Below, piece by piece: positions 42,291 through 51,491 of a DNA stretch of 64,000 nt. Below the pieces are notes generated by a model. That model saw only the letters and a program-made list of their open reading frames with translations. It did not search any database and had not been told where the DNA came from. Each line of letters starts with the position of its first letter. Positions within the stretch are counted from its first letter, which is position 1. The position numbers and the translations under genes are program-made. The stretch is from contig DBFJJS010000010.1 of the NCBI GenBank assembly GCA_048393055.1, forward strand, positions 62,001 through 126,000, in the 5' to 3' direction. Origin of the DNA: Faeciplasma sp048393055. GTDB lineage: Bacteria; Bacillota; Clostridia; Oscillospirales; Ruminococcaceae.

Positions 42291-42301
42291 ACATATCCTT
42301 T

Positions 42302-43480
42302 CTAATCGTGCATAGTAAGCTCTGCTTTATTTATACTGCGATATCCTAAAAGGAATGCGTCGCCGTCATAAATTGCAAAAGACACATATTCGGAATCAAG
42401 CGTCGCAGTCCCGACTAGTATACCGGTGTAGTCAACTGCGTTAATCCGACCGGTAGTGTTAAAATAAACTATCTCATCGTAAATATCCAAATGAAGTATT
42501 TCTTCATTATAAGTAATTTCTGTTGCGGAGTCAAGAGACGACTCAAACAGCGTAAGGTAAGTCTCCTTACTTCCGGGAGCAGAAAAAACTATGGCGCAGA
42601 CGTCTCCATCTGCTGCAAACTTCGATATATCATAGCTATAGCTGAAGGAGTATTCCAGCATACATGACGAGTCAAATCTGTAGAGCGCTTGATCTCCAAC
42701 AAGCCAAAAACCACCGTTATTCGTATACTCTACCCCAAGGCAAAGAGTATTTACTGGAGAGGTCTTTGCGGCCACCTCAGTCTGAGAAAAATCAAGAACG
42801 AATACCACAGATTTAAAGCTACCTCCAAGCGCATATACGCTTGAAATAATGCATCCGGAACCGGAATCCTCAAGACAAACGGACGTTATAAGGTTTCCGT
42901 CCGCCCAGTGGAAAATCTCGTTGCCGTTTTTATCATATATAGTCAGATAAGAGGTGTACCGATCTGTAGAAGTTACGACAGCTATATTTCCATCTTTGCC
43001 AATTTCCGCAAAAAGAATCTGGTTTTCCAACTTTTTTGAATATACTTCACTGTTTCTGCTTACAACCGTAAGATTATAGCCGCCCATATCATATATTAAG
43101 GCTCTTCTTGACGATGTCTCCACTACAGGATTAGAATACGGCAGATATGCTGAAAAAATTTCACTGCCATCTGAATTACATGTATAGAAGGTTGTGTCCG
43201 AAAAAAGCGTCCAGCAGTTGCCCATCGCGGATACGTCTACATTAGACCTTTTGCTTATATCTATCGGAAACTGCTCGTCGATATCGGAGCTCACGGAAGA
43301 GCTTATTCCCCTTTCCAGTATACCCTCAAGATACGGCAGCCAAAGACCTCTTGACAGGTATACCGCCGATGCAGCCGCTACTACAAGCAAAATCATCATA
43401 ATATTCTTGAGAAGTCGCTTGCGCTTGCGCTTATTTCTGAGTTTGCGCATATCCGTCTCAAAAGAGCTGACTGAGGACAC
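42302..43480 (-). CDS. DUF5711-type membrane-anchored beta-propeller protein
   Basis: 392 residues with a GTG start preceded by AAGGAGGTGAAAG. A basic cytoplasmic N-terminus (RKLRNKRKRKRLLKN) leads to one TM helix (about 24-44); the rest is extracellular and made of repeated beta strands with recurring words such as YDKNGNEIFHW and FFNT-like turns, as in the DUF5711 propeller. No enzyme motif is seen. It sits between truA and cvpA, an arrangement that looks stable in this lineage; it may be an envelope protein. Confidence 0.72.
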   Translation of the reverse strand: MSSVSSFETDMRKLRNKRKRKRLLKNIMMILLVVAAASAVYLSRGLWLPYLEGILERGISSSVSSDIDEQFPIDISKRSNVDVSAMGNCWTLFSDTTFYTCNSDGSEIFSAYLPYSNPVVETSSRRALIYDMGGYNLTVVSRNSEVYSKKLENQILFAEIGKDGNIAVVTSTDRYTSYLTIYDKNGNEIFHWADGNLITSVCLEDSGSGCIISSVYALGGSFKSVVFVLDFSQTEVAAKTSPVNTLCLGVEYTNNGGFWLVGDQALYRFDSSCMLEYSFSYSYDISKFAADGDVCAIVFSAPGSKETYLTLFESSLDSATEITYNEEILHLDIYDEIVYFNTTGRINAVDYTGILVGTATLDSEYVSFAIYDGDAFLLGYRSINKAELTMHD

Positions 43481-43515
43481 ACTTTCACCTCCTTATAAAT
43501 CATCAGAACATCAAA

Positions 43516-44253
43516 TCAGTAGAACACCTTGTTTAAATACAACCCGTGCGGGGGAACTGTCTTTCCGGCAAATGTGCGGTCGCGCGCCGATATAATTTCC
43601 GGTATGGAATCGACATCAAGCTTTCCGTCGTTAATAAATAGAAGCGTTCCGACCATTATTCTTACCATGTTGTAAAGAAAACCGTCTCCCGACACCGAAA
43701 ACCTCACTATATCTTTGGTTCTTTCTACACTGAAATCAAAAATAGTCCGCACTGTTTCCGTTTTGTCAGTATCCGCAGAGCAGAAAGACTTAAAATCATG
43801 CGTCCCGATAAAATCCTTGCACGCTGTATTGAGCTTTTTTTCATCTATCGGATACCAGCTTCTTAAAACGGTATCCTCATAAAACGGAGATCTTATCTCT
43901 GAGTTGTGTATAAGGTAAACGTATTCCTTACCCTTGCAGCAAAATCTTGCATGGAAGTCGTCGTTTGCAATCCGGCAGCCGGTTATGGCTATATCCTTCG
44001 GCAAGACGCCGTTTAGCCCGAACACAATTCCTCTTTCACTTATGGGGCTGTCCAGCATTACCGAAAAAACATATTCGTTAGCGTGCACTCCTGCATCGGT
44101 TCTTGAGCATCCGTTTATCTCGGCTTTCTCGCCTAAAAGACGATATATGCCGTTTTCAACAGTTTGCTGAACAGTCATCACGCCGCTGTCCTGACGTTGA
44201 AATCCATGATAGTTTGTCCCTTTGAAGGACATTGTAACCATAAAGTTTCTCAT
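43516..44253 (-). CDS. truA: tRNA pseudouridine(38-40) synthase TruA
   Basis: 245 residues from the ATG at 44253, which overlaps the ecfT stop as ATGA; the frame is open far upstream but inside ecfT. N-terminus MRNFMVTMSFKGTNYHGFQRQ, catalytic aspartate in NGCSRTDAGVHANEYVF, and KEYVYLIHN and FLYNMVRIMVGTLL later. Its place directly after the ecf genes is the usual Firmicute order. Confidence 0.95.
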   Translation of the reverse strand: MRNFMVTMSFKGTNYHGFQRQDSGVMTVQQTVENGIYRLLGEKAEINGCSRTDAGVHANEYVFSVMLDSPISERGIVFGLNGVLPKDIAITGCRIANDDFHARFCCKGKEYVYLIHNSEIRSPFYEDTVLRSWYPIDEKKLNTACKDFIGTHDFKSFCSADTDKTETVRTIFDFSVERTKDIVRFSVSGDGFLYNMVRIMVGTLLFINDGKLDVDSIPEIISARDRTFAGKTVPPHGLYLNKVFY

Positions 44254-45059
44254 ATAGGCAAAAAAGCGTTCAATAAAATTATTCCCGCAAGGAAAACGAC
44301 CGATACTGCGAGAGCGATATAATCCCTGTAGGACGTCTTGAGCTGCTTGAGCCTTGTTCTGCCTTCTCCTCCGTGATAGCAGCGACACTCCATCGCAAGA
44401 GCGAGCTCCTCGGCTCGTCTGAATGCAGAAACAAAAAGCGGTATCAATATTGGCACAAGCGCCTTCGCACGTTTTAAAAGCGAGCCTGTCTCAAGATCCG
44501 CTCCTCTCGCCTTTTGTGCAGACATTATTTTATCCGTCTCCTCAACGAGCGTCGGTATAAACCTCAGCGCTATAGTCATCATCATCGCTATTTCGTGTGC
44601 TGGAAATTTTATCACCTTGAGCGGAGAAAAAATCCTTTCAATAGCGTCGGTCAGCGCTATCGGGGAGGTAGTATAAGTCAAAAGCGATGTTCCGCATATC
44701 AGGAATACTATCCTTACAGCCATAAAAATCATTGTCCTAACACCGTCATCCGTAATTTTTATAATAGTCCAGCTGAAAATGACATCTCCCGATGTGACAA
44801 AGAACAAATTCAAAATTCCTGTGAATATTATAACAGGCAATATCGGCTTTACGCTCTTAGCCATCATCTTTATCGGTATACCGGATATCAAAAACGCCAC
44901 GATAAGAAAAACTATCCCTGCCGCCAGCCCCAAAAATCCCTTAGCGGCAAAAAGCATTACAATATATATTACAGTAAGTAATATTTTAATCCTCGGGTCA
45001 AGCCTGTGAAGAACCGATTTCCCGGGAAAATACTGTCCTATAGTTATGTCCTTAATCAA
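44250..45059 (-). CDS. ecfT: Energy-coupling factor transporter transmembrane protein EcfT
   Basis: 269 residues. The integral scaffold that joins S components to the two ATPases. Helices near the N-terminus (ILLTVIYIVMLFAAKGFLGLAAGIVFLIVAFLISG) and the two coupling Ala-Arg-Gly-type motifs: SAQKARGADLETG and the second RAEELALAMECRCY. Placed right after ecfA2 and overlapping truA. Confidence 0.93.
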   Translation of the reverse strand: MIKDITIGQYFPGKSVLHRLDPRIKILLTVIYIVMLFAAKGFLGLAAGIVFLIVAFLISGIPIKMMAKSVKPILPVIIFTGILNLFFVTSGDVIFSWTIIKITDDGVRTMIFMAVRIVFLICGTSLLTYTTSPIALTDAIERIFSPLKVIKFPAHEIAMMMTIALRFIPTLVEETDKIMSAQKARGADLETGSLLKRAKALVPILIPLFVSAFRRAEELALAMECRCYHGGEGRTRLKQLKTSYRDYIALAVSVVFLAGIILLNAFLPI

Positions 45060-45067
45060 TTATATAT

Positions 45068-45931
45068 TCACCTTCCCGTTTTCTCCTCCAAAAGGCGTAA
45101 GACAAGCTTTTTCGCGTAATCTATAGAATAAACCTCATCGGTAAAGTCTATGCCGTTTTTCTTGAGCCTGTCGAATACCCTCGTTATCTGAGGAACGGTA
45201 AGACCCATGCTGTCAAGCTCGCGAACCCTTGCGAAGACCCGCTCCGGAGTATCGTACATAAACACCTTCGCGTCATTCATTACAAGTATCTCGGAAACGG
45301 TGTTCGCAACATCCTCCATAGAGTGAGAAACAAGCATAACCGTCCTTTTCTTTTCCTTGTGGTATTCCTTGATAAGGCCCAAAATCCTGTCCCTGCCCTT
45401 TGGGTCAAGACCTGCGGTAGGCTCGTCGAGAATCAGGACCTTCGGTTCCATCGCCATAACTCCGGCAATGGCAACGCGCCGCTTCTGCCCTCCCGACAGA
45501 TCAAACGGCGACTTGTCCGCAAGCTCGGGCTTAAGACCTACAAGACGCATGGTTTCCTTTACCCTTACGTCTATTTCATCGTCTGAAAGACCCATGTTCT
45601 TCGGTCCGAATGCTATATCCCTGTATACAGTCTCTTCAAAGAGCTGGTATTCCGGATACTGAAACACAAGACCTACCTTGAACCTTATAGCCCTGAGCCT
45701 CGACTTATCGGCAAAAAGCTCCTCCCCGTCTACTATTACCCTGCCTGAGGTTGGCTTTAAAAGACCGTTAAAATGCTGTATAAGCGTAGACTTTCCGGAA
45801 CCCGTGTGACCGATTATTCCAACGAGAGTATTATCCTCGATATCAAGATTTACATTGTCAAGAGCAACCTTTCTAAATGGAGTGCCCTCGCCGTACACAT
45901 ATGTCAGATTTTCTGCCTTTATTATTCCCAA
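45068..45931 (-). CDS. ecfA2: Energy-coupling factor transporter ATPase EcfA2
   Basis: 287 residues. ABC ATPase with Walker A GHTGSGKSTLIQHFNGLL, Q-loop FQYPEYQLFEETVYRDIAFGPKNMG, signature LSGGQKRRVAIAGVMAMEP and Walker B ILDEPTAGLD. The AFGPKN word and C-terminal acidic-to-basic tail are those of the A2 subunit. Ends eight bases before ecfT. Confidence 0.95.
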   Translation of the reverse strand: MGIIKAENLTYVYGEGTPFRKVALDNVNLDIEDNTLVGIIGHTGSGKSTLIQHFNGLLKPTSGRVIVDGEELFADKSRLRAIRFKVGLVFQYPEYQLFEETVYRDIAFGPKNMGLSDDEIDVRVKETMRLVGLKPELADKSPFDLSGGQKRRVAIAGVMAMEPKVLILDEPTAGLDPKGRDRILGLIKEYHKEKKRTVMLVSHSMEDVANTVSEILVMNDAKVFMYDTPERVFARVRELDSMGLTVPQITRVFDRLKKNGIDFTDEVYSIDYAKKLVLRLLEEKTGR

Positions 45932-45937
45932 AAGCTA

Positions 45938-46792
45938 TCAGCCTTTCTTTAACAGCTTATACAAAGCTTCATAACATTCGTCTTCATCTATAATATCATC
46001 CGGCAGATTTACGCCGGATGCAATAAGCTCGTGCGTAAGCTCCGTGACCTGAGGGACATCGAGCCCTAATGATTTGAGCTTTTCAACCTGTGAAAAAACC
46101 TTCTTTGGAACGTCATCCATAATTATTTCGCCGGAATCCATCACAATAACGCGCTTTGCCCTCGCAGCCTCGTCCATATAATGCGTAATAAGCACTATCG
46201 TCACGCCCATTTTATTTAGCTCCGTTATAGTCGCCATAATTTCGCGCCTTCCTATCGGGTCAAGCATGGCGGTAGGCTCGTCCAGAACAATACAGTCCGG
46301 CTTCATTGCAAGCACGCCTGCAATTGCAACGCGCTGCTTCTGACCTCCGGAAAGCTTGTGAGGAGCGTGCTCTCTATACTCGTACATTCCGACGGTCTTT
46401 AATGCCTCGTCAACCCTTCGCCTTATCTCGCGAGGCTCTACACCTATATTTTCAAGCGCAAACGCCACGTCCTCCTCAACAACGGTTGCAACTATCTGAT
46501 TATCCGGGTTTTGAAATACCATTCCGACAGTCTTTCTTATGTTAAAGAGGTTGTCCTCGTCGGCGGTATTCATTCCGTCAACCAGCACCGTCCCGCTTTC
46601 GGGAAGGTTGATCGCGTTTAAAAGCTTAGCGAGCGTAGACTTTCCCGAGCCGTTATGACCGAGCACAGCAACAAACTCTCCCCTGTTTATATCAAGTGAA
46701 ATGCCCTTTATAACAGTGTTTTTCGTACTGTAATCATCGTAATCCGTTATATATGAAAATGTTACGTCCTTAACCTCTATGAATTTGTTCAT
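45938..46792 (-). CDS. ecfA1: Energy-coupling factor transporter ATPase EcfA1
   Basis: 284 residues. Walker A GHNGSGKSTLAKLLNA, Q-loop FQNPDNQIVATVVEEDVAFALENIGV, signature LSGGQKQRVAIAGVLAMKP and Walker B VLDEPTAMLDP. The FQNPDNQIVATVVEEDVAFALEN segment is the EcfA1 hallmark. With ecfA2 and ecfT it forms the shared energising module for the two S components found in this window and others elsewhere. Confidence 0.95.
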   Translation of the reverse strand: MNKFIEVKDVTFSYITDYDDYSTKNTVIKGISLDINRGEFVAVLGHNGSGKSTLAKLLNAINLPESGTVLVDGMNTADEDNLFNIRKTVGMVFQNPDNQIVATVVEEDVAFALENIGVEPREIRRRVDEALKTVGMYEYREHAPHKLSGGQKQRVAIAGVLAMKPDCIVLDEPTAMLDPIGRREIMATITELNKMGVTIVLITHYMDEAARAKRVIVMDSGEIIMDDVPKKVFSQVEKLKSLGLDVPQVTELTHELIASGVNLPDDIIDEDECYEALYKLLKKG

Positions 46793-46804
46793 TTTACTAT
46801 CCTA

Positions 46805-47683
46805 TCAAAAGTTATTTAAAACATCCCTTGACCATACTGCGGTATTTCCCGCCGGCAGAACCATTCCGCTCTCCATTACCGGCAAGCCTATTTCGTCTGC
46901 ATATACATGCCCTCCATACCGCTTAACAAGTATGCTTCCCAAAATATATGACATTACCGATGGCGATAGCCCCGTAGTATAGCTATTGAGAACAAAAAAC
47001 AGCGGTCTGTCGCTCATAACGCCAGAAGTAAGCTCGACAAGGTCAAAAATATTATCCTCAAGCTTCCATACCTCGCCGGACGGTCCTCTGCCATAGCTGG
47101 GCGGGTCCATGATAACGGCGTCGTACTTTTTCCCGCGCCTTATCTCGCGCTCCACAAACTTTTCGCAGTCGTCTACTATCCATCTTACCGGCTTATCTGC
47201 AAGCCCGGATCTTGCGGCGTTATCCCTTGCCCACTGCACCATTCCCTTAGATGCGTCAACATGGCATACGCTCGCTCCCGCAGCCGCGCAGGCAAGGGTA
47301 GCTCCGCCGGTATAAGCAAAGAGATTTAAAACATTTATCGGTCTTCCGGCGTCAAAAATAAGCTGCGACATCAGATCCCAATTAACAGCCTGCTCGGGGA
47401 AAAGCCCGGTGTGCTTAAAGCCCGTGGGCCGTATAATAAACGTAAGCTCTCCATAGCTGACGGTCCAGCTTTCGGGAAGCCTGCGCATAAATTCCCATTT
47501 TCCCCCGCCCTTAGAAGAGCGATGATATACGGCGTCCGAATCTTTCCACGCCTGCCCCTTATGCGTTTTCCATATTATCTGTGGGTCGGGTCTGACAAGC
47601 TTAATACCGCTCCACGACTCCAGCTTATCGCCGCAGGAGGCGTCGATTATTTTATAATCTGTCCATTTATCAGCCGCTCTCAC
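46805..47683 (-). CDS. Class I SAM-dependent rRNA methyltransferase-like protein (RlmI/K C-terminal type)
   Basis: 292 residues. Seen: SAM-site LNLFAYTGGATLACAAAG, acidic strand end CHVDAS, WARDN, and the catalytic-type DPPSYGRG (motif IV) of the RlmI/RlmK Methyltrans_SAM group. There is no PUA domain in front. A cytosine-5 or guanine methylation of 23S rRNA is possible but the target is not fixed. The start overlaps the end of glmM by four bases. Confidence 0.82.
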   Translation of the reverse strand: MRAADKWTDYKIIDASCGDKLESWSGIKLVRPDPQIIWKTHKGQAWKDSDAVYHRSSKGGGKWEFMRRLPESWTVSYGELTFIIRPTGFKHTGLFPEQAVNWDLMSQLIFDAGRPINVLNLFAYTGGATLACAAAGASVCHVDASKGMVQWARDNAARSGLADKPVRWIVDDCEKFVEREIRRGKKYDAVIMDPPSYGRGPSGEVWKLEDNIFDLVELTSGVMSDRPLFFVLNSYTTGLSPSVMSYILGSILVKRYGGHVYADEIGLPVMESGMVLPAGNTAVWSRDVLNNF

Positions 47684-49044
47684 TGCTCTGCCTCTCCTAA
47701 ATGCTGCCTTACCACCTGAGCAATGGCGTTTGCATATTGATATATCGCGTCCATGTCGCGCCCCTCCGCCATTACCCTTAAAAGAGGCTCTGTGCCGGAT
47801 TCCCTTACAAATATCCTCCCGTCACTTCCAAGCTTCTCGCTGCAATAATCTATAACTTCGGTCACTTCGGACACATTCCTGAATCTGCCCCTGCACTCGG
47901 GTCTGAGCTTGACGTTTACAAGTATCTGCGGATACGGAGTAAATATAGAGGCAAGCTCGGAAAACTTCCTGCCGCTCTTTGCAAGCACCTCAAGCACCTT
48001 TGCGCCCGAAAGCTCTCCGTCGCCGGTGGTGGCGCAGTCGCTGAGAATTATATGTCCCGACTGCTCTCCGCCGAGATTATAGCCGTCTCCAAGCATGCGC
48101 TCGAGCACGTATCTGTCGCCTATTTTAGACGCGGTAGACACCACTATGCCGTTTTCCTTCGACCATTTGAAAAATCCCAGGTTGGTCATTTTTGTTACAA
48201 CGCAGGTGTTGGATAAAAGCGTTCCCTCGTTCTTCATATCAAGAGCCAAAATGGCAAGCATCCTGTCCCCGTCTACCGGCTCTCCCTTTTCGTCTACCAT
48301 CAGGCACCTGTCCGCGTCTCCGTCAAAAGCCACGCCTGCATGAGCGCGGTTTTCAACCACTGCCTTTGAAAGCGACTCGAGGTGAGTAGAGCCGCAGCCG
48401 TCGTTTATATTAATGCCGTTCGGAGTGTTGTTTATCATCGTCACGTTTGCGCCCAGCCCCTTAAAAAACTTTTCCGCGCAGGAGCTTGCCGCACCGTTCG
48501 CGCAGTCTACGACTATTCGCATTCTTCCAAGGTCTGTGCCTATGTTCTTCAAAAGATGTCTTACATAATCCCATTCGGCGTTCTTTTCAACCTCAACGCG
48601 GCCTAAATTCTCAGAGCTTGAAGGATGCATTTCATTAGGGGCATCAAGCACAAGCCTCTCGATTTCAGCCTCTACCTCATCCGGAAGCTTGAAGCCTGAG
48701 GAGGAAAATATCTTTATGCCGTTAAATTCAAACGGGTTATGGGATGCGGAAATAACTATTCCGGCGTCGGCGCCGTATTTTACTGTTAAAAACGCCACCG
48801 CCGGAGTTGGGATAACTCCAAGAGTATGTACATCCGCGCCGACAGAGCATATTCCTGCTATGAGCGCGGATTCCAGAACATCGCATGATACTCGGGTGTC
48901 TTTTCCTATCAGTATTTTAGCCCTGTGGCGGGTGTTTTTAGCCAGGGTCACGGCCGCTGCCCTGCCTATAAGCATGGCAAGCTCTGTCGTAAGCTCGCTT
49001 ATCGCCACTCCCCTTACTCCGTCTGTTCCGAACAATCTTCCCAT
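47680..49044 (-). CDS. glmM: Phosphoglucosamine mutase
   Basis: 454 residues. Converts glucosamine-6-phosphate to glucosamine-1-phosphate for peptidoglycan precursor synthesis. Seen: GRLFGTDGVRG at the N-terminus, the phospho-serine loop GIVISASHNPFEFNGIK, metal loop GVAFDGDADRCLMVDE, substrate loop GGEQSGHIILSD and the C-terminal FVRESGTEPLLRVMAEG. Full length. It lies between ruvB and the rRNA methyltransferase gene. Confidence 0.96.
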   Translation of the reverse strand: MGRLFGTDGVRGVAISELTTELAMLIGRAAAVTLAKNTRHRAKILIGKDTRVSCDVLESALIAGICSVGADVHTLGVIPTPAVAFLTVKYGADAGIVISASHNPFEFNGIKIFSSSGFKLPDEVEAEIERLVLDAPNEMHPSSSENLGRVEVEKNAEWDYVRHLLKNIGTDLGRMRIVVDCANGAASSCAEKFFKGLGANVTMINNTPNGININDGCGSTHLESLSKAVVENRAHAGVAFDGDADRCLMVDEKGEPVDGDRMLAILALDMKNEGTLLSNTCVVTKMTNLGFFKWSKENGIVVSTASKIGDRYVLERMLGDGYNLGGEQSGHIILSDCATTGDGELSGAKVLEVLAKSGRKFSELASIFTPYPQILVNVKLRPECRGRFRNVSEVTEVIDYCSEKLGSDGRIFVRESGTEPLLRVMAEGRDMDAIYQYANAIAQVVRQHLGEAEQ

Positions 49045-49083
49045 AACAATTCTCCTTAGTTGATCTATTTAACTATGATTTTA

Positions 49084-50127
49084 TCAAATATCAAGAGAGG
49101 TCTGACCGTCTTTAAGATATCCCATGTGCTTATATGCTAAATCGGTAGCACAGCGACCCCTTGGGGTTCTCGCGATAAATCCAAGCTGCATAAGATACGG
49201 CTCGCACACATCCTCAAGCGTAACCGCTTCCTCGCCTATTGCAGAGGCAAGCGTGTCAAGCCCGACAGGCCCTCCTCCATATCCCTTTATTATCATAGTG
49301 AGCATTCTCTTATCAAGCGAATCGAGACCCAGCTCATCCACCTCCATGCGGTCAAGAGCAATCTTTGCAATGTCACGGGTGATTATGCCGTTGCCCATAA
49401 CGTCTGCAAAGTCCCTGACGCGCTTAAGAAACCTGTTTGCTATTCTCGGCGTGCCGCGCGATCGCGAGGCAAGCTCCATGGCTCCGTCCCTTTCGCACGC
49501 AACTCCGAGTATGACTGCCGAACGCTGGACAATCTCGCAAAGTTCCTCCTTTGAGTACAGCTCAAGCCTTTGAATTACTCCGAACCTGTCTCTTAGCGGA
49601 GATGTGAGCTGACCTGCTCTTGTAGTAGCTCCTATAAGTGTAAACTTGGGAAGGTCTATTCTTATCGACCTTGCCGAAGGACCCTTTCCTATAATAATAT
49701 CTAACGCAAAGTCTTCAAGAGCGGGATACAAAACCTCTTCTATTGCGCGCGAAAGCCTGTGTATCTCGTCGATAAACAGCACGTCGCCTGATTGGAGGTT
49801 GGTTAAAATAGCCGCAAGATCGCCTGGCTTTTCTATTGACGGACCGGAGGTTATCCTTATGTTTACGCCCATTTCGTGCGCTATTATACCTGCAAGAGTG
49901 GTCTTGCCAAGCCCCGGAGGACCATATAAAAGAACATGATCCAAAGCGTCACCGCGCTTCTTCGCAGCCTGTATGTATATAGAAAGATTTTCCTTTACCT
50001 TTTCCTGACCTATATATTCGCTCAGTGTCTTTGGTCTGAGAGAAAAATCAGTGTCTTCAGACTCGCCTGTTATCATATTTGGAGCGACTATTCGGTTTTC
50101 AAAATCAAATTCGCCTGATTCAATCAT
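49084..50127 (-). CDS. ruvB: Holliday junction branch migration helicase RuvB
   Basis: 347 residues. Seen: SLRPKTLSEYIGQEKVKENL, Walker A GPPGLGKTTLAGIIAHEMG, Walker B LFIDEIHRLSRAIEEVLYPALEDF, sensor 1 LIGATTRAGQLTSPLRDRFG, and the winged helix with RTPRGRCATDLAYKHMG. Motor of the RuvAB complex. Follows ruvA by about 40 bases. Confidence 0.97.
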   Translation of the reverse strand: MIESGEFDFENRIVAPNMITGESEDTDFSLRPKTLSEYIGQEKVKENLSIYIQAAKKRGDALDHVLLYGPPGLGKTTLAGIIAHEMGVNIRITSGPSIEKPGDLAAILTNLQSGDVLFIDEIHRLSRAIEEVLYPALEDFALDIIIGKGPSARSIRIDLPKFTLIGATTRAGQLTSPLRDRFGVIQRLELYSKEELCEIVQRSAVILGVACERDGAMELASRSRGTPRIANRFLKRVRDFADVMGNGIITRDIAKIALDRMEVDELGLDSLDKRMLTMIIKGYGGGPVGLDTLASAIGEEAVTLEDVCEPYLMQLGFIARTPRGRCATDLAYKHMGYLKDGQTSLDI

Positions 50128-50166
50128 TCCTATACCCCATTATTCAATATTATGCTATCGTTAAGC

Positions 50167-50775
50167 TTACAGCCTTTTAGACGCTAAAAGCCGCAGGCAC
50201 TGCTTAATTATCTCGTCCGTGCCGAGCGCACTGTCGCACTTTGAAACAGCGGCAGCCGCATCCATCTGAGAATAACCGAGAACAACTAACGCCGCGACAG
50301 CTTCAGACGCCGATGAGCTGCCGGCAACGACTAAAATGTCTGCGGCAGAATATCCGGATATGTATGCGGTAGACTCTTTAGCAATCTTATCTTTAAGCTC
50401 CATTACAATCCTCTGAGCTATTTTATTTCCGATTCCCTTTACTTTGGAAAATGCCTTTATGTCCTCAGAAACTATGGCAAGCGCAACCTGCGAAGGCGTA
50501 TAGCTTGACAATATAGACAGCGCAAATTTCGCTCCTACGCCGCTCACGGACGTCAAAAGCTTAAAGCATTCCAGCTCCTCGTGAGTATAAAATCCAAAAA
50601 GCTCAACCGAATCTTCTTTTACCGCAAGGTAAGTATAAAGCGTAGCCGTCTCCGCGCCGGAAAGCTGTGACAGCGTTCCGAGTGTGGTCTTACACGCATA
50701 CCCTACCCCTGAGCACTCTATCACGCACATATCCTGTGATGTATGTATTATCCTGCCCGTCAAACTATATATCAT
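50167..50775 (-). CDS. ruvA: Holliday junction branch migration protein RuvA
   Basis: 202 residues. N-terminal OB fold (MIYSLTGRIIHTSQDMCVIECSGVGYACKTTL), helix-hairpin-helix motifs (LLTSVSGVGAKFALSIL and FSKVKGIGNKIAQRIVMELKDK) and the C-terminal domain that holds RuvB (SEAVAALVVLGYSQMDA). Full length; between ruvC and ruvB. Confidence 0.96.
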   Translation of the reverse strand: MIYSLTGRIIHTSQDMCVIECSGVGYACKTTLGTLSQLSGAETATLYTYLAVKEDSVELFGFYTHEELECFKLLTSVSGVGAKFALSILSSYTPSQVALAIVSEDIKAFSKVKGIGNKIAQRIVMELKDKIAKESTAYISGYSAADILVVAGSSSASEAVAALVVLGYSQMDAAAAVSKCDSALGTDEIIKQCLRLLASKRL

Positions 50776-50793
50776 TGCCTGTTGCCTACTCCC

Positions 50794-51291
50794 TTAACTG
50801 TTATATGCATTGTATGCGTATGAAAATGAGTTGTGACCATGCGTAATAGCAAGCGCCAAAGCGTCCGCCGTATCGTCTGGCTTTGGTATTTCTTTTAATC
50901 TGAGAATAGAACGCGTCATCTCCTGAACCTGCTTTTTTTCCGCTTTGCCATATCCCACTACTGAATTTTTCACCTGAAGCGGAGTGTATTCAAATACCTT
51001 GACGCCGTTCTGCTGAGCAGAAAGAAGTATTACTCCTCTCGCCTGAGCAACATCTATCGCAGTAGTATGATTTGTGTTGAAAAACAGCTTTTCAAGCGAC
51101 ATTGCCCCCGGCTTATACTGGGATATCACCTGGTTCATATCTCTAAAGATAGTTTCGAGCCTCATCGCAAACGGCATTCCGGCGGGAGTTGTTATCGCGC
51201 CGAAATTGACTACTGAAAAGCTCCTGCCATCGTAATCAAGAATCCCGAAGCCCACTATTGCATAGCCCGGGTCTATTCCAATTATCCTCAC
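50794..51291 (-). CDS. ruvC: Holliday junction resolvase RuvC
   Basis: 165 residues, GTG start with TGGAGGTG upstream. Endonuclease that cuts four-way junctions. The catalytic acids are visible: D7 in RIIGIDPGYAIVG, the glutamate in SLEKLFFNTNHTTA and the late DDTADALALAITHGH pair. First gene of a long minus-strand run that includes ruvA, ruvB, glmM and probably the ecf genes. Confidence 0.96.
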   Translation of the reverse strand: MRIIGIDPGYAIVGFGILDYDGRSFSVVNFGAITTPAGMPFAMRLETIFRDMNQVISQYKPGAMSLEKLFFNTNHTTAIDVAQARGVILLSAQQNGVKVFEYTPLQVKNSVVGYGKAEKKQVQEMTRSILRLKEIPKPDDTADALALAITHGHNSFSYAYNAYNS

Positions 51292-51327
51292 GACGGCACC
51301 TCCACTGTTTTTATCAATAATCAGTTT

Positions 51328-51356
51328 ATTATATCACGACCCCGCAAAATAATCAA
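51328..51356 (-). promoter_or_regulatory. Promoter of the ruvC operon
   Basis: Minus strand: TTGATT, 17-base spacer, perfect TATAAT, about 37 bases before ruvC. A perfect hairpin CTGACAATA-AAA-CTATTGTCAG-like repeat (51360-51381) abuts the -35 side and could be an operator. No LexA box is evident. Confidence 0.6.
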
Positions 51357-51491
51357 CCTCTGACAATAAAACTATTGTCAGGCGCAAAACATCCGCTTAT
51401 AATCGTAAAAGTCAGCTTTCAAATGCTTGCCTTAAGCATAACCGCATGCTAAAATGTATAAGTGAAATTATCGCTTTTTGAGGTAAAATAT